Assembly (NCBI GenBank): GCA_021464245.1
Contig: JADCRB010000016.1
Span: 4,581,250-4,645,249 of the forward strand
Length of the DNA stretch: 64,000 nt
Reading direction: 5' to 3'
DNA from: Carallia brachiata
Lineage: Eukaryota > Streptophyta > Magnoliopsida > Malpighiales > Rhizophoraceae
Part shown: positions 32,641 through 46,140 of the stretch, piece after piece
How positions within the stretch are numbered: the first letter of the stretch is position 1
Layout: each line of letters opens with the position of its first letter
The notes under the pieces: model-generated
Seen by the model: only the letters and a program-made list of their open reading frames with translations
Told to the model about the DNA's origin: nothing
Databases searched by the model: none
Made by a program: the position numbers and the translations under genes

Positions 32641-33440
32641 GTGAGGCAGAACTTTGGAACATGATCCAAACTGAGTCTTGAAGTCCAGCTTGAAGATTGA
32701 GATGCCCTGACAAACATTGAACTTAAAGTATTTAGCTCTGACTAGTCCAATTGCTGTTGAACTTGAAAGCTCGCAAAGGATATTTTATAAAACTCGAAGT
32801 TCTATGATTTAGGTGAGGATGATTCAGTAAACAAAGAACTTGAAGCTCCTCTTAGAGAAGGTCTAGTACGATAGAATATCAAGGCTAGCTCAGAGAGAGA
32901 CGGGCTATAGTTATCACTCCTCTGTCTGTCATGACATAAGGAGAGTAGTTGAAATTTCTGTGTCCATTGCCGCATTTGTGAACCAATAAGGGTGATCACA
33001 ATTTCTCTACACGTTGTGATAGCTGCGAACTAAGGAGAGTGGTTGGTGCTTCATTAACCATGACATCGATGGCGTTAAAGGCTAAGATTCAAAGGCTTTC
33101 AAGGATCCCTCGAAGAGAACAACTCTTTCTCTTTTTGGTTTGTGCATCTCCAGCATCTTCATTAGATATCTTCATGAAAAAGAGAGTATAGGGACTAGTC
33201 ATCTTCTCCTTTCGGAGAGAAAGAAAAGTTGAGAGATAAGTTCTGTGACTTGAGAATGCAGAAAATATATACACAACAAAAATTACCTTTTTTTTTTAAA
33301 AGTCCAAAAAAGGGATATGGTGAATTAGATGGGGTCCTCCCTTTTGTCACTTTTTTTATAAGGGACAAATGACGCAGTGGCCGAAATGTGTTGCAAAAGT
33401 CAAGGCAGTACCACGTTCCATAAAAGTTATTGCACTTTAT
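32641..33440 (+). other. Retroelement leader region, copy B
   Basis: Carries the leader landmarks CTTGAAGTCCAGCTTGAAG, CTCTGTCTGTCATGACATAA, GTGATCACAATTTCTCTA, ACCATGACATCGATGG, GGATCCCTCGAAGAGAAC and GGGACTAGTCATCTTCTC in the same order as copy A, including the poly-T/GGATATG stretch and GTCCTCCCTTTTGTC. No conserved open frame. Confidence 0.6.
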
Positions 33441-33744
33441 CCTTATCGGCCGACCTCGCGGGACTCGAGGCGTAACTCCAAGCCAATTGAGTCCTCATTT
33501 GGCAGGTTGTGACGTCTATATTGCTAGAACTTTCTCATCGATTGACAATATTAGGATGTACCAGAAAAAAAAAACAAAGAAAGTCGAAAAATAACAAGAA
33601 AAAAAAAGAAAAAAGCAAAAGGAAAAAAAGACAAAAAAGACAAAAAGAAAAAAAAGAGAAATGGACAAAAAGAGAAGAAAAGGGGCCCAAAAAAAGCTAG
33701 TTTCCAAAAAAGTCCAAACAAAAAAGCAAGAATCCAATGCATCA
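33441..33744 (+). repeat. Pre-gag block and A-rich tract, copy B
   Basis: GGCGTAACTCCAAGCCAATT and GAGTCCTCATTTGGCAGG are followed by 33,566-33,735, which is AAAAAAGAAAAAGC-type sequence. Its Lys-rich (+) and Phe-rich (-) frames are compositional. Confidence 0.7.
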
Positions 33745-34183
33745 ATGAAACCAAGGAAGAGCAAGACCGCTTCCACTAGTAAAAAGGCGACTGCTTCATT
33801 GTCTGCATCAACTACCCTACTTGGGTACTCAGGTCCATGAACTCATACACAGACATGGTTCCTCACCGCCTAACATATTAAAATGGAGAATCTACAGCTC
33901 ATACAACAATAAGATTTCTCCCCTGACTCTCTCGCTGAACGGAGAAGTCAACCATCTACCTCGGCCAAAGTTGGGGACATTGTGACAAAACTCACACAAC
34001 CGATAAAGTTGACCTATTATGCTAAAAAAAGTCAGGAGAAATCCCCCACACCAGTCTTCCATGGTGCATCATCTGCCAACACTGACGTCATTACCACGGA
34101 AGATATGATTGTCGAATCGAAAAATATAATTTCATGGCAATAAAATGTTCGGAGGAAATAGATCAACAAATTGCCAACCTTAA
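33745..34183 (+). pseudogene. Retrotransposon gag N-terminal fragment, copy B (5' part)
   Basis: ATG at 33,745 opens M-K-P-R-K-S-K-T-A-S-T-S-K-K, then LSASTTLLGYSGP, stop, WFLTA, stop, HIKMENLQLIQQ, stop, then DSLAERRSQPSTSAKVGD. It matches copy A closely. It is interrupted at 34,183 by a 430-bp insertion and resumes at 34,617. Confidence 0.65.
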
Positions 34184-34613
34184 TGCTGTGATTAGATAGT
34201 AGGAATTTGGTTGGAAAGAAAATGATTAGAAAAGAAATTTATGAGAAAGAAAATGAATGAATCCATTGTTTGGATAGATAGAAAAATGTGAGAAAGAAAA
34301 TGAATAGAAAGTGAAATGATATATGTAGAATGTAAAATGACCAACTTGCCCCTCTTATTAGTGGTACTTTTTTAAAACTAAAAGTATGTTCCAAGTTTAC
34401 TAATTCTAATTTCAACACCAGGCTGGGGCATTTCCGTACTTTCGCTTTTATTTTTCTTTTTTCTGAAATTTTTTTCCGTCAAAAAGCTGGGTAAGAGGAC
34501 AGTAGTACAATTAGAATCCATGGTTTTGTGTGATTTTTACAAAACAGTAGAAATTGTATTGTTTTGTGTGTTTTCTTTTTCTTTTCTTTTCTTTTGGTTT
34601 GCCAAATAGAGTG
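34184..34613. mobile_element. 430-bp insertion with TAA flanks in gag copy B
   Basis: Absent from copy A at the same place. It is flanked by TAA on both sides (34,181-34,183 and 34,614-34,616). A TAA/TTA duplication is typical of PIF/Harbinger insertions, but I see no convincing terminal inverted repeats. The left part has repeated GAAAGAAAATGA words and ends in a T/C-rich stretch. Non-coding, unclassified. Confidence 0.5.
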
Positions 34614-35100
34614 TAAAGGAAAGTCTCCTAATAAAAGTTGAGCCTGAGACCGGTGAGGAGCAGTCATATCCACCCGGTTTCACTCCAAAAACAACTCCAG
34701 CAAAAATTTTCATTGCAGAAAAACAAGGCAGTCCCACGCAGCTGTCGCCTTCAAATCCTATCGCTTTGTTATCTGTCCAACAGTTACAAAACATGATAGC
34801 CAACAAGTTGCAGGCCCTTGATAAGAGCAAACTCCAAGTTGAGTGCTACAAAAGCCAACTTACTAATACAATCAACCGCGAAGTTCGCCCTCGATTGTTT
34901 CAAATTGGGGGTACGGTTCCCATCCAATTGGATCAGTGGAGGGGCAGGAGCACCGACCCGGCGACAATCTCACTTGCAAGTGGGACGGACCATACCTAAT
35001 TCAAGAAGTCTACATAAACAACACTCGTATGCTGTTAGACCCAGAATGCATCCGAACAGGTTTAATTTGCAGTAAATTTCTAAAGGATTATTATGTGTAG
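34614..35100 (+). pseudogene. In-frame gag-integrase fusion remnant, copy B
   Basis: Gag sequence resumes (EEQSYPPGFTPKTTPAKIF, then QLSPSNPIALLSVQQLQNMI). At about 34,803-34,812 it passes in frame into integrase C-terminal sequence (LQALDKSKLQVECYKSQLTN, then REVRPRLFQIGG). The 77-codon open stretch at 34,766-34,999 crosses the junction. After a frameshift it continues as CKWDGPYLIQEVYINN and SKFLKDYYV with TAG at 35,098-35,100. Copy A has the same junction, so the deletion of central gag through the integrase core happened before the copies spread. The family looks non-autonomous. Confidence 0.7.
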
Positions 35101-35380
35101 ATAGAGGAAAAAATAAAAAAAAAGTAAAAAAAAGAAAACATCTAAAGAGCAAAAAGAAGAAAAAAATCCAAAAAAACTCAAAAAATAAAAAAATTTGCAA
35201 AAAAAAGCAGAAAAATTGAAAAAGAGAAAACAATAAAAAATCGAAAAAAAGGAAAAAAAAATGTTTAAACCTCATGTGTAGGTTCAAATAGAAATCCCAA
35301 ACCTAAATCCAAATCAAAAACCCAAATCCAAATCCAAGGCTAAATCTAAAACTAAAATCTAAATTTAAAGTACCAACCAG
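35101..35380 (+). repeat. A-rich tract and CCAAAT tract, copy B
   Basis: A-rich DNA to about 35,260, then CCAAATCCAAAACCC-type sequence to about 35,370. As in copies A and C it follows the integrase stop. Here, however, it is joined to satellite of the + orientation, opposite to what the element order predicts. Confidence 0.8.
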
Positions 35381-38300
35381 AGAGTCTGCTTTCGTTCTTA
35401 TTGCTGCCTCATCTGTTACACCCGTACGGGCTAGGAGTTTGGTTTTGTTGTTGTACATGTTGCTTTTTTTACTCTTGCGGGCGAAGTGTCTGCTTTTACT
35501 GTTGTTGCCATCTCACCTTTTATACTCGTGCGGGTTAGGAGTCTACTTTGGAGTTGTTATTGTCTCGCCTTTTATAGCCATGTGGGCATGGAGTATGCTT
35601 TTATTGTTGTACTTTTCGCCTTTTATGCTCTTGTATGGAAAGAGTCTACTTTTTTTTGCTGTGGTTTTTGCTGCGGTTTTTGCTGCCTCACCTTTTATAC
35701 TTGTGTAAGCAATGAGACTAGCTTTGTTGTAGTTACCGACTTGCCTTTTATCCTTGAGTGGGCAAGGAGTATGCTTTTATTGTTGTTATCGTCTTACCTT
35801 TTATGCTTTGTTGGTGCTGTCTCGCCTTTTATACTCGCGCGAGCAAAGAGTATTCATTGTTATTGTCGTCTCGCCCTTTATAGTCTTGCGGGGAAGCAAT
35901 ATGTTTTGTTATTACCGTCTTGCCTTTTATACTCGTGCGTGCAAGGAGTATGCTTTTGTTGTTGTTGCCATCCTGCCTTCTACACTCGTACAGACAAGGA
36001 GTCTGCTTTTGTTGTAGTTGTCCTCTCTCCTTTTTTACTTGTGCGGGGAAGGGGTATGCTTTGCTGTTGCTGTTTCACCTTTTTCACCTTTTTTACTCAT
36101 GCAGGAAAAGGGTATGTTGTTGTTGTTGCTGTCTCGCCCTTTTTACTCGAGCAGGCAAGGAGTCTGGTTTTGTTGTTCATGCCGTCTCGCCTTTTTTTTA
36201 TTCGTGCAGGTAACTATCACGCTTTGTTGTTGCGACCTCGCCTTTTACACATGTGCGAGTAAGTAGTATGCTTTGTTATCGTCATCTCGCCTTTTTTACT
36301 CTTGCGGGGTAGGTGTATGCTTTACTGTTGCCGTCTCGCCTTTTATACTCATGCAGGCAAAGAGTATACTTTGGTTATTGCAGCCGTCTCACCTTTTATA
36401 CTCGTACGGGCTAGGAGTCTGGTTTTGTTGTTTTTACTGTCTCGCCTTTTATAGTCATGCAGGCAAGCAATATGCATTGTTGTTGTTGCCACGCCTTTTA
36501 TAGTCGTGTAGGCAAGCATTATGCTTTGTTGTTGTCGTCACTCCTTTTATACTCATGCAAGCAAGGAGTATGCTTTGTTGTTGCCGTCTCGCCTTTTATA
36601 CTCTTGCAAGTAAGGAGTCCACTTTTGTTTTTATCGTCTCGCCTTTTATTTTGGTGGGGGCCCGACGTCTGCTTTACTATTATTACCGTCATGCCTTTTA
36701 TACTCATGCAAGCAAGGAGCATACATTTATTTTCGTACTTTTCGCTTTTTATTTTTTTGCGGGCACGAATTATCCTTTTACTATTGTTACTGTGTCACCT
36801 TTTATGCTCACGTGGGCTAAGAGTCTTCTTTGCTATTGTTATCGTCTCGCCATTTATACTCATGCGGGTGAGGACTACACTTTCATTTTTGTACTTTTTG
36901 CCTTTTATATTCTTGCGGGCAAGGAGTCTATTTTTGCTGTTGTTGTCGTCTCACCTTTTATACTTGTACGGGCAAGGAGTCTGGTTTTGTTGTTGTTGTT
37001 ATCTTACCTTTTGTGCTCGTGCGGGCAAGCAGTTTTCTTTGTTGTTGCTGTCTTGCCTTTTATACTCGTGTGAGCAAGGAGTGTGCCTTATTGTTGCTGT
37101 CTCGCCTTATTTACTCTTGCAGACAAGGAGTATACTTTTGTTGTTGCACTTTTTTCCTTTCATACTCTTGAGGGCAAGGAGTTTGGTTCTATTGTTGTTG
37201 CCGTCTCGCCTTTTGTACTTGTGCGTGTAGGGAGTTTGTTTTTGTTGTTGTTGCCATCTCGCTGTTTAGACTCGTGAGGTAAGGGTTATACTTTTGTTGT
37301 TGTACATTTTTCCCTTTACACTTTTGTAGACAAGGAGTGTACTTTTGTTGTTGTTGTTGTGTCGCCTTTTGTACTTGTGTGGACAAGGAGTCTAGTTTTG
37401 TTGTTGTTGTGGCCTTGCCTTTTACACTTATTGGAGGAAAGAATATGCTTTGTTGTTGCCGTCTCGCCCTTTATACTCGTGATGGCAGGGATGGTGCTTT
37501 TGTTGTTGTTGTTGTCTCATCTTTTATGCTTGTACGAGCAAGGAAACTGGTTTTGTTGTTGTTGTCGTGTTGGCTTCTATACTAGTGTGGGCAAGCAACA
37601 TGCTTTGTTGTTGCCGTCTCGCCTTTTATAGTCGTGCGGGCAGGCAGGCAGTATGCTTTGTTGTTGCCATCTCACCTTTTATACTCTTGCGAGAAAGGAG
37701 TATGCTTTTGTTGCTGTTGCTGTCTAACTCTTTAACTCGTTCGGGCTAAGAGTCTACTTTGCTGTTGCTCCTGTCTTTCCTTTTATACTTGTGTAGGCAA
37801 GCAGCATACTTTTGTTGTTAGACTTCTTGTCTTTTATTCTCTTGCAAGCTGGGAGTCTACTTTTGTTGTTGTTTTTATCTCGCCTTTCATACTCGTGTGG
37901 GCTAGGTGTCCACTTGCTGTGTTTGCCATCTCGCATGTTATGCTCGTGCGAGCAAACGACATACTTTCGTTGTTGTACTTTTCTCCTTTTATAATCTTGC
38001 GAGCAAAGAGTTTGCTTTTATTGTTGTTGCTGTCTCACCTTTTATACTTGTTCGGGCAGAGAATCTAGTTTTGTTGTTATCATCTTGCCTTTTATACTAG
38101 TGCAGGCAAGGAGTGTACTTTTGTTGTTGTACCTTTTGCTTTTTATACTTTTGTGGGGAAAGAGCCTACTTTTGCTGTTGTCACTATCTTAGCTTTTATG
38201 CTCGTGGGGGCAAGGAGTTTGGCTTTGTCGTTGTTATTGTCTTGCCTTTTATACTCATGCAAGTAAGAAGTATGCTTTACTGTTGTCGTCTCACCTTTTG

Positions 38301-41300
38301 CACTCGTGCTGGCAGTGAGTATGCTTTTGTTGTTGTCACTATCTTGCGTTTTTACTCGTACAGGCAAGGAGTTTGGTTTTGTTGTTGTTGTCGTGTCGTT
38401 TTTATTCTTGTACGAGAAATAAGCATGCTCTATTATTGACGTCTCACCTTTTATGCCCGTGTCGGAAAGGACTATGCTATGTTGTTGCTACTTTACCTTT
38501 TATGCTTTTGTAGGCAAGGAGTTTGCTTTTGTTGTTGTTGCCGTCTAGCCTTTTAACTCGTGCAGGCTAGGAGTCTGTTTTACTATTGTTGCTGCCTCAC
38601 CTTTTGTAGTCGTGGAGGCAAGGAGTATACTTTAGTTGTCAAACTTTTCCCCTTTTATACTCTTGCAAGAAAGGAGTCTATGTTTGCTGTTGTTGCCTTC
38701 TCGCCTTTTATGCTTGTGCACGCAAGGAGTCTAGTTTTGTTGTTGTACTTGTCGCCTTTTTCACTCTTGTGGGCATAAAGTTTGCTTTTGCTGTCATTAC
38801 CGTCTCGCCTTTTATACTCGTGTGGGTTAGGAGTCTGCTTTGTAGTAGTTGCCATCTCGCCTTTTATACTCTTGCGGACATGAAGCATGCTTTGGATGTT
38901 GCACTTTTTTCTTTTTATGCTCTTGCGGGCAAGGAGTCTGCTTTTGATGAGTTTGATTTTGTTGTTGTTGTTGTCTCACCTTCTGTACTCATGCAGGTAG
39001 GGAGTCTAGTTTTGTTGTTGTTATCGACTTGCCTTTTTTTACTTGTGTAGGCAAGGAGTGTAGTTTTGTTGTCGTACTTTTTGGTTTTTATACTTTTACA
39101 AGGAAGGAGCCTATTTTTGCTGTCGTTGCCATCTCAGCTTTTATGCTCGTGCAGGCAAGGAGTCTGGTTTTGTTGTTGTTGCCATCTCGCCTTTTATACT
39201 CATGCGAGAAAGGAGTACGCTTTGCTGTTGTCGTCTTGCCTTTGATACCCATGCTGGTAGCGAGTCTGGTTTTGTTGTTGTTGTCACGTCGCCTTTTATT
39301 CTCGTGTAGGCAAATAGCATGCCTAGTTATTACCGTCTCACCTTTTATGCTCCTGTTGGAAATGAGTATGCTTTGTTGTTGCTACCTCGCCTCTTATACT
39401 CTTGTGGGCAAGGACTCCACTTTTGTGGTTGTTGCTGTCTAGCCTTTTAACTCGTGCAGGCTTGGAGTCTATCTTGCTGTTGTTATCACCTCACCTTTTA
39501 TACTCATGGAGGCAAGGAATATACTTTAGTTGTCGTACTTTTCCCCTTTTATACTCTTGCAGGCAAGGAGTCTACTTTTGTTGTTTTTGCCTTCTCGCCT
39601 AATATGCTCGTGAGTGTAAGGAGTCTAGTTTTGTTGTTGTATCTGTTGCCATTTTTACTCTTGCAGCAAAGTGTCTGCTTTTCCTATTGTTACCCTCTCG
39701 CCTTTCATACTCGTGCGGGTTAGGAATCTCTTTTGCAGTTGTTGTTGTCTTGCCTTTTATAGTCTTGCAGGATGGAATATGCTTTTGTTGTTGCACTTTT
39801 CACCTTTTATGCTCTTCCAGGCAAGGCGCCTACTTTGGTTGTTGCTGCTGTCTCATCTTTTGTGCTCGTTCGGGCAAGGAGACTAGTTTTGTTGTTGTTA
39901 CTAACTCGCTTTTTATACTCGTGTGGATAAGGAGTATGATTTGCTACTGCCGTCTCACCTTTTATAGTCATGCGGGGAAGGAGTATGCTTTTGTTGTTGT
40001 TGGCGCCTCATTTTTACACTCGTACGATGAAGGAGTCTAGTTTTGTTGCTGTCGCCGTCTAGCCTTTTATACTAGTGTGGGTAAGGACCATGCTTTGTTG
40101 TTGCCTTCTCGCCTTTTAAACTCGTGCATGTGGGGAGTATACTTTATTGTTGCTGTCTCGATTTTTATACTCTGGCGGCGAAGGAGAATGTTTTTTTGTT
40201 GCCGCCTCTTCTTTTATACTTATGCATGCATAGAGTATGTTTTTGTTGTTGTTGTCATCTTGCCTTTTACACCAATACAACCAAGTTGGCCGGATGTGTT
40301 GCAGTTGTCCTCTCGCTTTTTATACTCGTGCGTGCAAGGAGTCTGGTTTTGTAGTTATTGCTGTCTTACCTTTTATATTCCTGTGGGCAAAAAGCATGCT
40401 TTTTTGTTGCCGTCTCACCTTTTACACATGTGCAAGCAAGTAGTATGCTTTGTTGTCGCCGTCTCGCCTTTTATACTCTTGCGGGAAAAGAGTATACTTT
40501 GTTGTTATCGTACCGCCTTTTATACTCGTGCAGGCAAGGAGTATGCTTTTGTTGTTGTTGTCATCTCACCTTTTACATTTGTGTGGGTAAGGAGTCTGGT
40601 TTTGTTGTTGTTGCTGTCTCGCCTTTTATACTCGTGCGGGCAATTAGCATGCTTTGTTGGTGCTGTCTTGCCTTTTATACTTGTGCAACTAATGAGTATG
40701 ATTTATTGCTACCGTCTCGCCTTTTACACTCTTGCAGGTAAGGAATCTACTTTTGTTGTTATTGCCATCTCGCCTTCCATACTCATAAGGGCTAGGCGTC
40801 TGCTTTGCTATTGTTATCGTCTCGACTTTTATACTCGTTCGGGTAAAGAGTATACATTTATTTTTGTACTTCTCGCCATTTATATTCCTACGGGCAAGGA
40901 GTCTCCTTTTGCTGTTGTTTCTATCTTACCTTTTATGCTGATGCGGGCTAGGAGTCTTCTTTACTGCTGTTACCCTCTAGCCTTTTGTACTCATGCGGGC
41001 AAAGAGTATACTTCTATTTTTTGTACTTTTCACCTTTGATATTCTTGTGGACAAGGAGTATACTTTTGTTGTTGCTACCGTCTCGCCTTTTATACTCGTG
41101 CGGGCAAGCCACATGCTTTGTTTTTGTTGTCTTGTGTCTTATACTTGTGCGAATAAGAAGTATGTTTTTCTATTGTCGCCTCATCTTTTATACTCTTGTG
41201 GGCAAGGATTCTACCCTTGTTGTTGCTGTCTCACCTTTTGTACTCGTGAGGGCTAGGTGTTTGCTTTGCTGTTGTTGTCGTCTAACCTGTTGTGCTCGCA

Positions 41301-44300
41301 CGGGCAAACGACATGCTTTTGTTGTTGTACTTTTCTACTTTTATACTTTTGCGGGCAATGAGTCTGCTTTTATTGTTGCTGTTGTAATGCCTTTTATCCT
41401 TATGCACACAGGGAGTTTGGCCTTGCCTTTTATACCGTCTCGCCTTCTATACTCCGGCGAGCGAGGAGTCTACTTTTGTTGTTGTTGCCGTATTGCCTTT
41501 TATACTCTTGAGGGCTAGGCCTCTGCTTTGCTGTTGTTACTGTCTCGCCTTTTATACTCGTGCCGGTAAGGAGTATACACTATTTTTGTATTTCTTGCCT
41601 TTTATATTCTTGCGGGCAAGGTGTATCCTTTTGTTGTTGTTGCTGTCTCACCTTTTATGCTCATGTGGACTAATAGTCTACTTTAGTGTTTTTACCGTCT
41701 CGCCTTTTACACTCGTGCGGGCAAAGAGTATACTTCTATTTTTGTAATTTTTGCCTTTTATATTATTGCGGAAGAGGAGCCTACTTTTGTTGTTGCTACC
41801 GTTTCACCTTTTATACTCGTACGAGCACGGAGTCTAGTTTTGTTTTTCTTGCCGTCTCGCCTTTTATGCTCATGTGACAAGGAGCCACATCCTTTGTTTT
41901 TTATCGTCTCGCCTCTTATACTCGTGCGAGTAAGGAGTATGTTTTGTTGTTGCTACCTCGTCTTTTATACTGTTGCGGGCAAGAAGTCTGTCTTTCTTGT
42001 TGTTGTCGTCTCGCCTTTTACGCTCGTGAGGGCTAGGCATCTGCTTTGCCGTTGTTATCATTTTGCTATTTATACTCATGCAGGTAAAGAGAATACTTTT
42101 ATTTTTGTACTTTTTGCCCTTTAATATTCTTGTGGGCAAGGAGTCTACTTTTCTTGTTGTTGTTGTCTCGTGTTTTATACTTGTACAGGCAAGGAGTCTG
42201 GTTTTGTTGTTATTATCGTCTTACGTTTTATACTTGTGCGGCAAAGTCGCCTTTCGTTGTTGTTGCCGTCTAGCCTTTTACACTCATGTGAGCAATGAGT
42301 ATGCTTTGTTGTTGCGGTCTCATCTTTTACACTCTTGTAGGCAAGGAGTATACTTTTGTTGTTGTTGTTGCTGTCTTATACTCGTACCAGCGAGGTGTCT
42401 TCTTTGTTATTGTTGCCATCTTGCCTTTCATACTCGTACGGGCAAAGAGTATACTTTTGTTGTTGTACTTTTTACCTCTGATACTCTTGCAGGCAAGGAG
42501 TTTGCTTTTGTGGTTGTTGCCACCTCACCTTTTATACTTGTGCGGGTAGGGAGTTTAGTTTTGTTGTCGTTGCCTTCTCACCTTTTATACTTGTGCGGGC
42601 AAGGGGCATGCTTTTCTTGCTGCACTTTTTGCCTTTTACACTTTTGTGGAGAAGGAGTCTACTTTTGCTGTTGTTGCTGTCTAACTTTTTATACTTGTGC
42701 GGGAAAGAAGTCTTGTTTTCTTGTTGTTACTGTCTCGCCCTTTATACTCATGCAGGCAAGGAATATGCTTTGCTGTTGTCGTCTCGTCTCCTGTATTCAT
42801 GCGAGCAGGGAATACGCCTTTGTTGTTGTTGCCATCTCGCCCTTTATACTCGTACGGGTGAGGATTCTGGTTATGCTGTTGTTACCGTGCCGCCTTTTAT
42901 ACTTGTACAGGCAAGCAGCAAGCTTTGTTGTTTCCGTCTTGACTTTTATACCCATGCGAGCAAGAAGTCTGTTTTGTTGTTGCTGTCACAACTTTTATAC
43001 TCTAGTGGGAAAGGAGTATGCTTTTGTTGTTGTTGCCGACTAGCCTCTTAACTCGTGCGGGCTAGGAGACTTCTCTGCTACTCTTCCCGTCTCGCCTTTT
43101 TTACTCATGCAGGCAGAGAGTATGCCTTTGTTGTTGTACTTGTCGTCTTTTATTCTCTTGCGGGCAAGGAGTCTGCTTTTGTTGTTGTCGTCGTCTCACC
43201 TTTTATTCTTGTGCGGGCAAAGGGCATACTTTTGTTGTTGTGCATTTCTCCTTTTATACTCTTGCAGGCAAGTAGTCTGCTTTTGTTGTTGTTGCCGTCT
43301 CGCTTTTTATATTCATGCAGGCAAAGAGTCTAGTTTTGTTGTTGTTATCGTCTTGCCATGTATACTTGTGTAGGCATGGAGTGTACTTTTGTTGTTGTAC
43401 TTTTGGCTTTTTATACTCTTGTAGGGAAGGAGTCTACTTTAGTTGTTGTTGCTGTCTTGTCGTTTTTGTTCTTACGGCTAAGGAGTCTATTTTTTTGTTG
43501 CTGTCGTCTTGCCTTTTACTCAGGCGGGCAAGGAGTCTGCTTTGCTGTTGTCGCCTCACCTTTTGTTCTTATGCGGGCAAGCAGCATGCTTTGTTGTTGT
43601 CGTCTCGCCGTTTATATTCATGCTGGCAAGGAGTATGCCTTGTTGTTGCCACCTCGTCTTTATAATCTTGCAGGCAAGGGGCCTAATTTAGTTATTGTCG
43701 TCGTCTAGCCTTTTAATTCATTCGTGCTAAGAGTCTGTTTTGTTGTGGTTATCGTCTCTCCTTTTATACTCGTACGAGTAAGGAGTATACTTTTGTTGTT
43801 GTACTTTTCACCTTTTATACTCTTGCTGGCAAGGAGTATGCTTTGTTGTTCTTGCCACCTTACGTTTTATACTCGTGCGGGAAGGGAGTTGGCTTTTGTT
43901 GTTGTTGCTACCTCATCTTTTATACTTGTGCTGGTAAGAAGCATGCTTTGTTGTTGTTGTCTTGCCATTTATACTCGTGCAAGCAAGGAGTATTCTTTGT
44001 TGTTGTCGTCTCGCATTTTATACTCTTGTGGGGAAAGAGTATGTTTTGCTATTATCTTCTCACGTTTTATACTCGTGTATGTGAGGAGCATGCTTTTGTT
44101 GTTGTCACCATCTCGCCTTTTGTAGTCGTGCATGCAAGGAGTATGTTGTTCCTGTTGTTTTTTTTTGCCTTTCAGACTTTTACGGGGAAGGAGTCTAAAT
44201 TTACTATTGTTGCAGTCTCACCTTTTATACTCGTGCAAGTAAGGAGTCTGGTTTTGTTGTTGTTACTGCCTCGCCTTTTATACTTGTACTGGTAAGGAGC

Positions 44301-46140
44301 ATGCTTTATTGTTGTCGTTTCACCTTTTATACTCGTGTAAGAAAGGTGTATGGTTTGTTGTTGTCCTCTCGCCTTTTATACTCTTACGCGGAAGGGGTAT
44401 GTTTTGCTTTTGTCGTCTCGCGTTTTATACTAGTGCATGCAAGAAGTATGCTTTTGTTGTTGTTGTCGTCTCGCCTTTTATACTCGTGCATGCAAGGAAT
44501 ATACTTTTCTTGTCATTTTTTTTGCCTTTTAGACTCTTACGGGGAAGGACTCTACTTTTATTATTGTTGTCGTCTTGCCTTATATACTCGTGCGAGCAAA
44601 GAGTCAGATTTTGTTGTTGTTGCTGTCTCACCTTTTATACTCGATCAGGCAAGAAGCATACTATTGTTGTTGCGCTTGTCATCTTTTATTCTATTGTGAG
44701 CAAGGAGTCTGCTTTTGTTGTTACTGTCGTCTCGCCTTTTATACTCATGCGTTAGGTGTCTGCATTGTTGTTGTTGCCGTCTCGCCATTTATGCCCATCC
44801 GGGCAAAGAGCATAATTTTCTTGTTGTACTTTTCGTCTTTTATGCTCTTGCGGGTGTGGAGTCTACTTTTGTTGTGGTTGCTGTCTCGCCTTTTATACTC
44901 TTGCGGGCAGGGACTTTGAGTTTGTTGTTGTTATCGTCTTGCCTTTTACACTTCTGTAGGTAAGGATTGTACTTTTGTTGTTGTACGTTTTGATTTTTAT
45001 ACTCTTGTGGGGAAAGAGTCTACTTTTGCAGTTCTTGCCATGTCGGCTTTTATGCTTATGCGTGCAAAGAGTTTGGCATTGCTATTGTTGCCATCCTGCC
45101 TACAATACTCATGCAGGCAAGGAATGTGCTTTGCTGTTACCGTCTCACCTTTTATACTCTTGTGGGCGAGGAGTCTGCATTTGCTGTTGTTGCCATCTAA
45201 CCTTTCAACTGGTGCTGGCTAGGAGTCTGCTTTGCTGTTGTTATGATCACGCATTTTATACTCATGTAGGCAAGGAGTAACACCTTAGTTATTACACCTT
45301 TTACCTTTTATATTCTTGTGCGCAAGGAGTCTACTTTTGTTATTATTGTCCTCATGCCTTTCATACTCGTGCGGGTAGGAAGTCTACTTTTGTTGTTGTT
45401 GTCATCTCAACTTTTATACTCAGTCAGGCAAGGAGTATACTCTTGTTGTTGTACTTGTCCTCTTTTATTCTTCTGCAGGCAGGGAGTCTGCTTTTATTGT
45501 TGCTGCCACCTCATCTTTTATACCCATGTGCGCTAAGAGTCTAGATTTGTTGTTGTACTTGTTGCCTTTTTCACTCTTGCTGGCAAAGAGTTTGCGTTTG
45601 TTGTTGTTGCCGTCTCGCCTTTTATACTCGTTTGGGCAAGGAGTCTACCTTGGAGTTATTGTTGTCTCAGCTTTTATACTCATTCGGGCATGGAGTATCC
45701 TTTTGTTGTTATACTTTTCACCCTTTGTGCACTTGCGGGCAAGGAGTTTGCTTTTGTTGCTGTTGCTATCTCACCTTTTATACTTGTAAGGCAATGAGAC
45801 CAGTTTTGTTATTGTTACCGACTCATTTTTTATACTCGTGCGGGCAAGGAATATGCTTTTGTTGTTGTTGCTGTCGCACCATTTATACTCGTACAGGCAA
45901 GGAGTCTGGTTGTCGGCTTGTCTTTTATACTCGTGCAGGTAAGAAGTATGCTTTGTTGGTGCCGTCCCGCCTTTTATACTCGTGCGAGCAAGGAGTATGC
46001 TTTGTTGTTGCCGTCTCGCCTTTTATACTATTGCAGGGAAGGTATGTGTTTTGCTGTTTTTGTCTTGCTTTTTATACTTGTGCATGCAAGGAGTATGCTT
46101 TTATTATTATTACTGTCTCGCCTTTTATACTCGTACGGAC

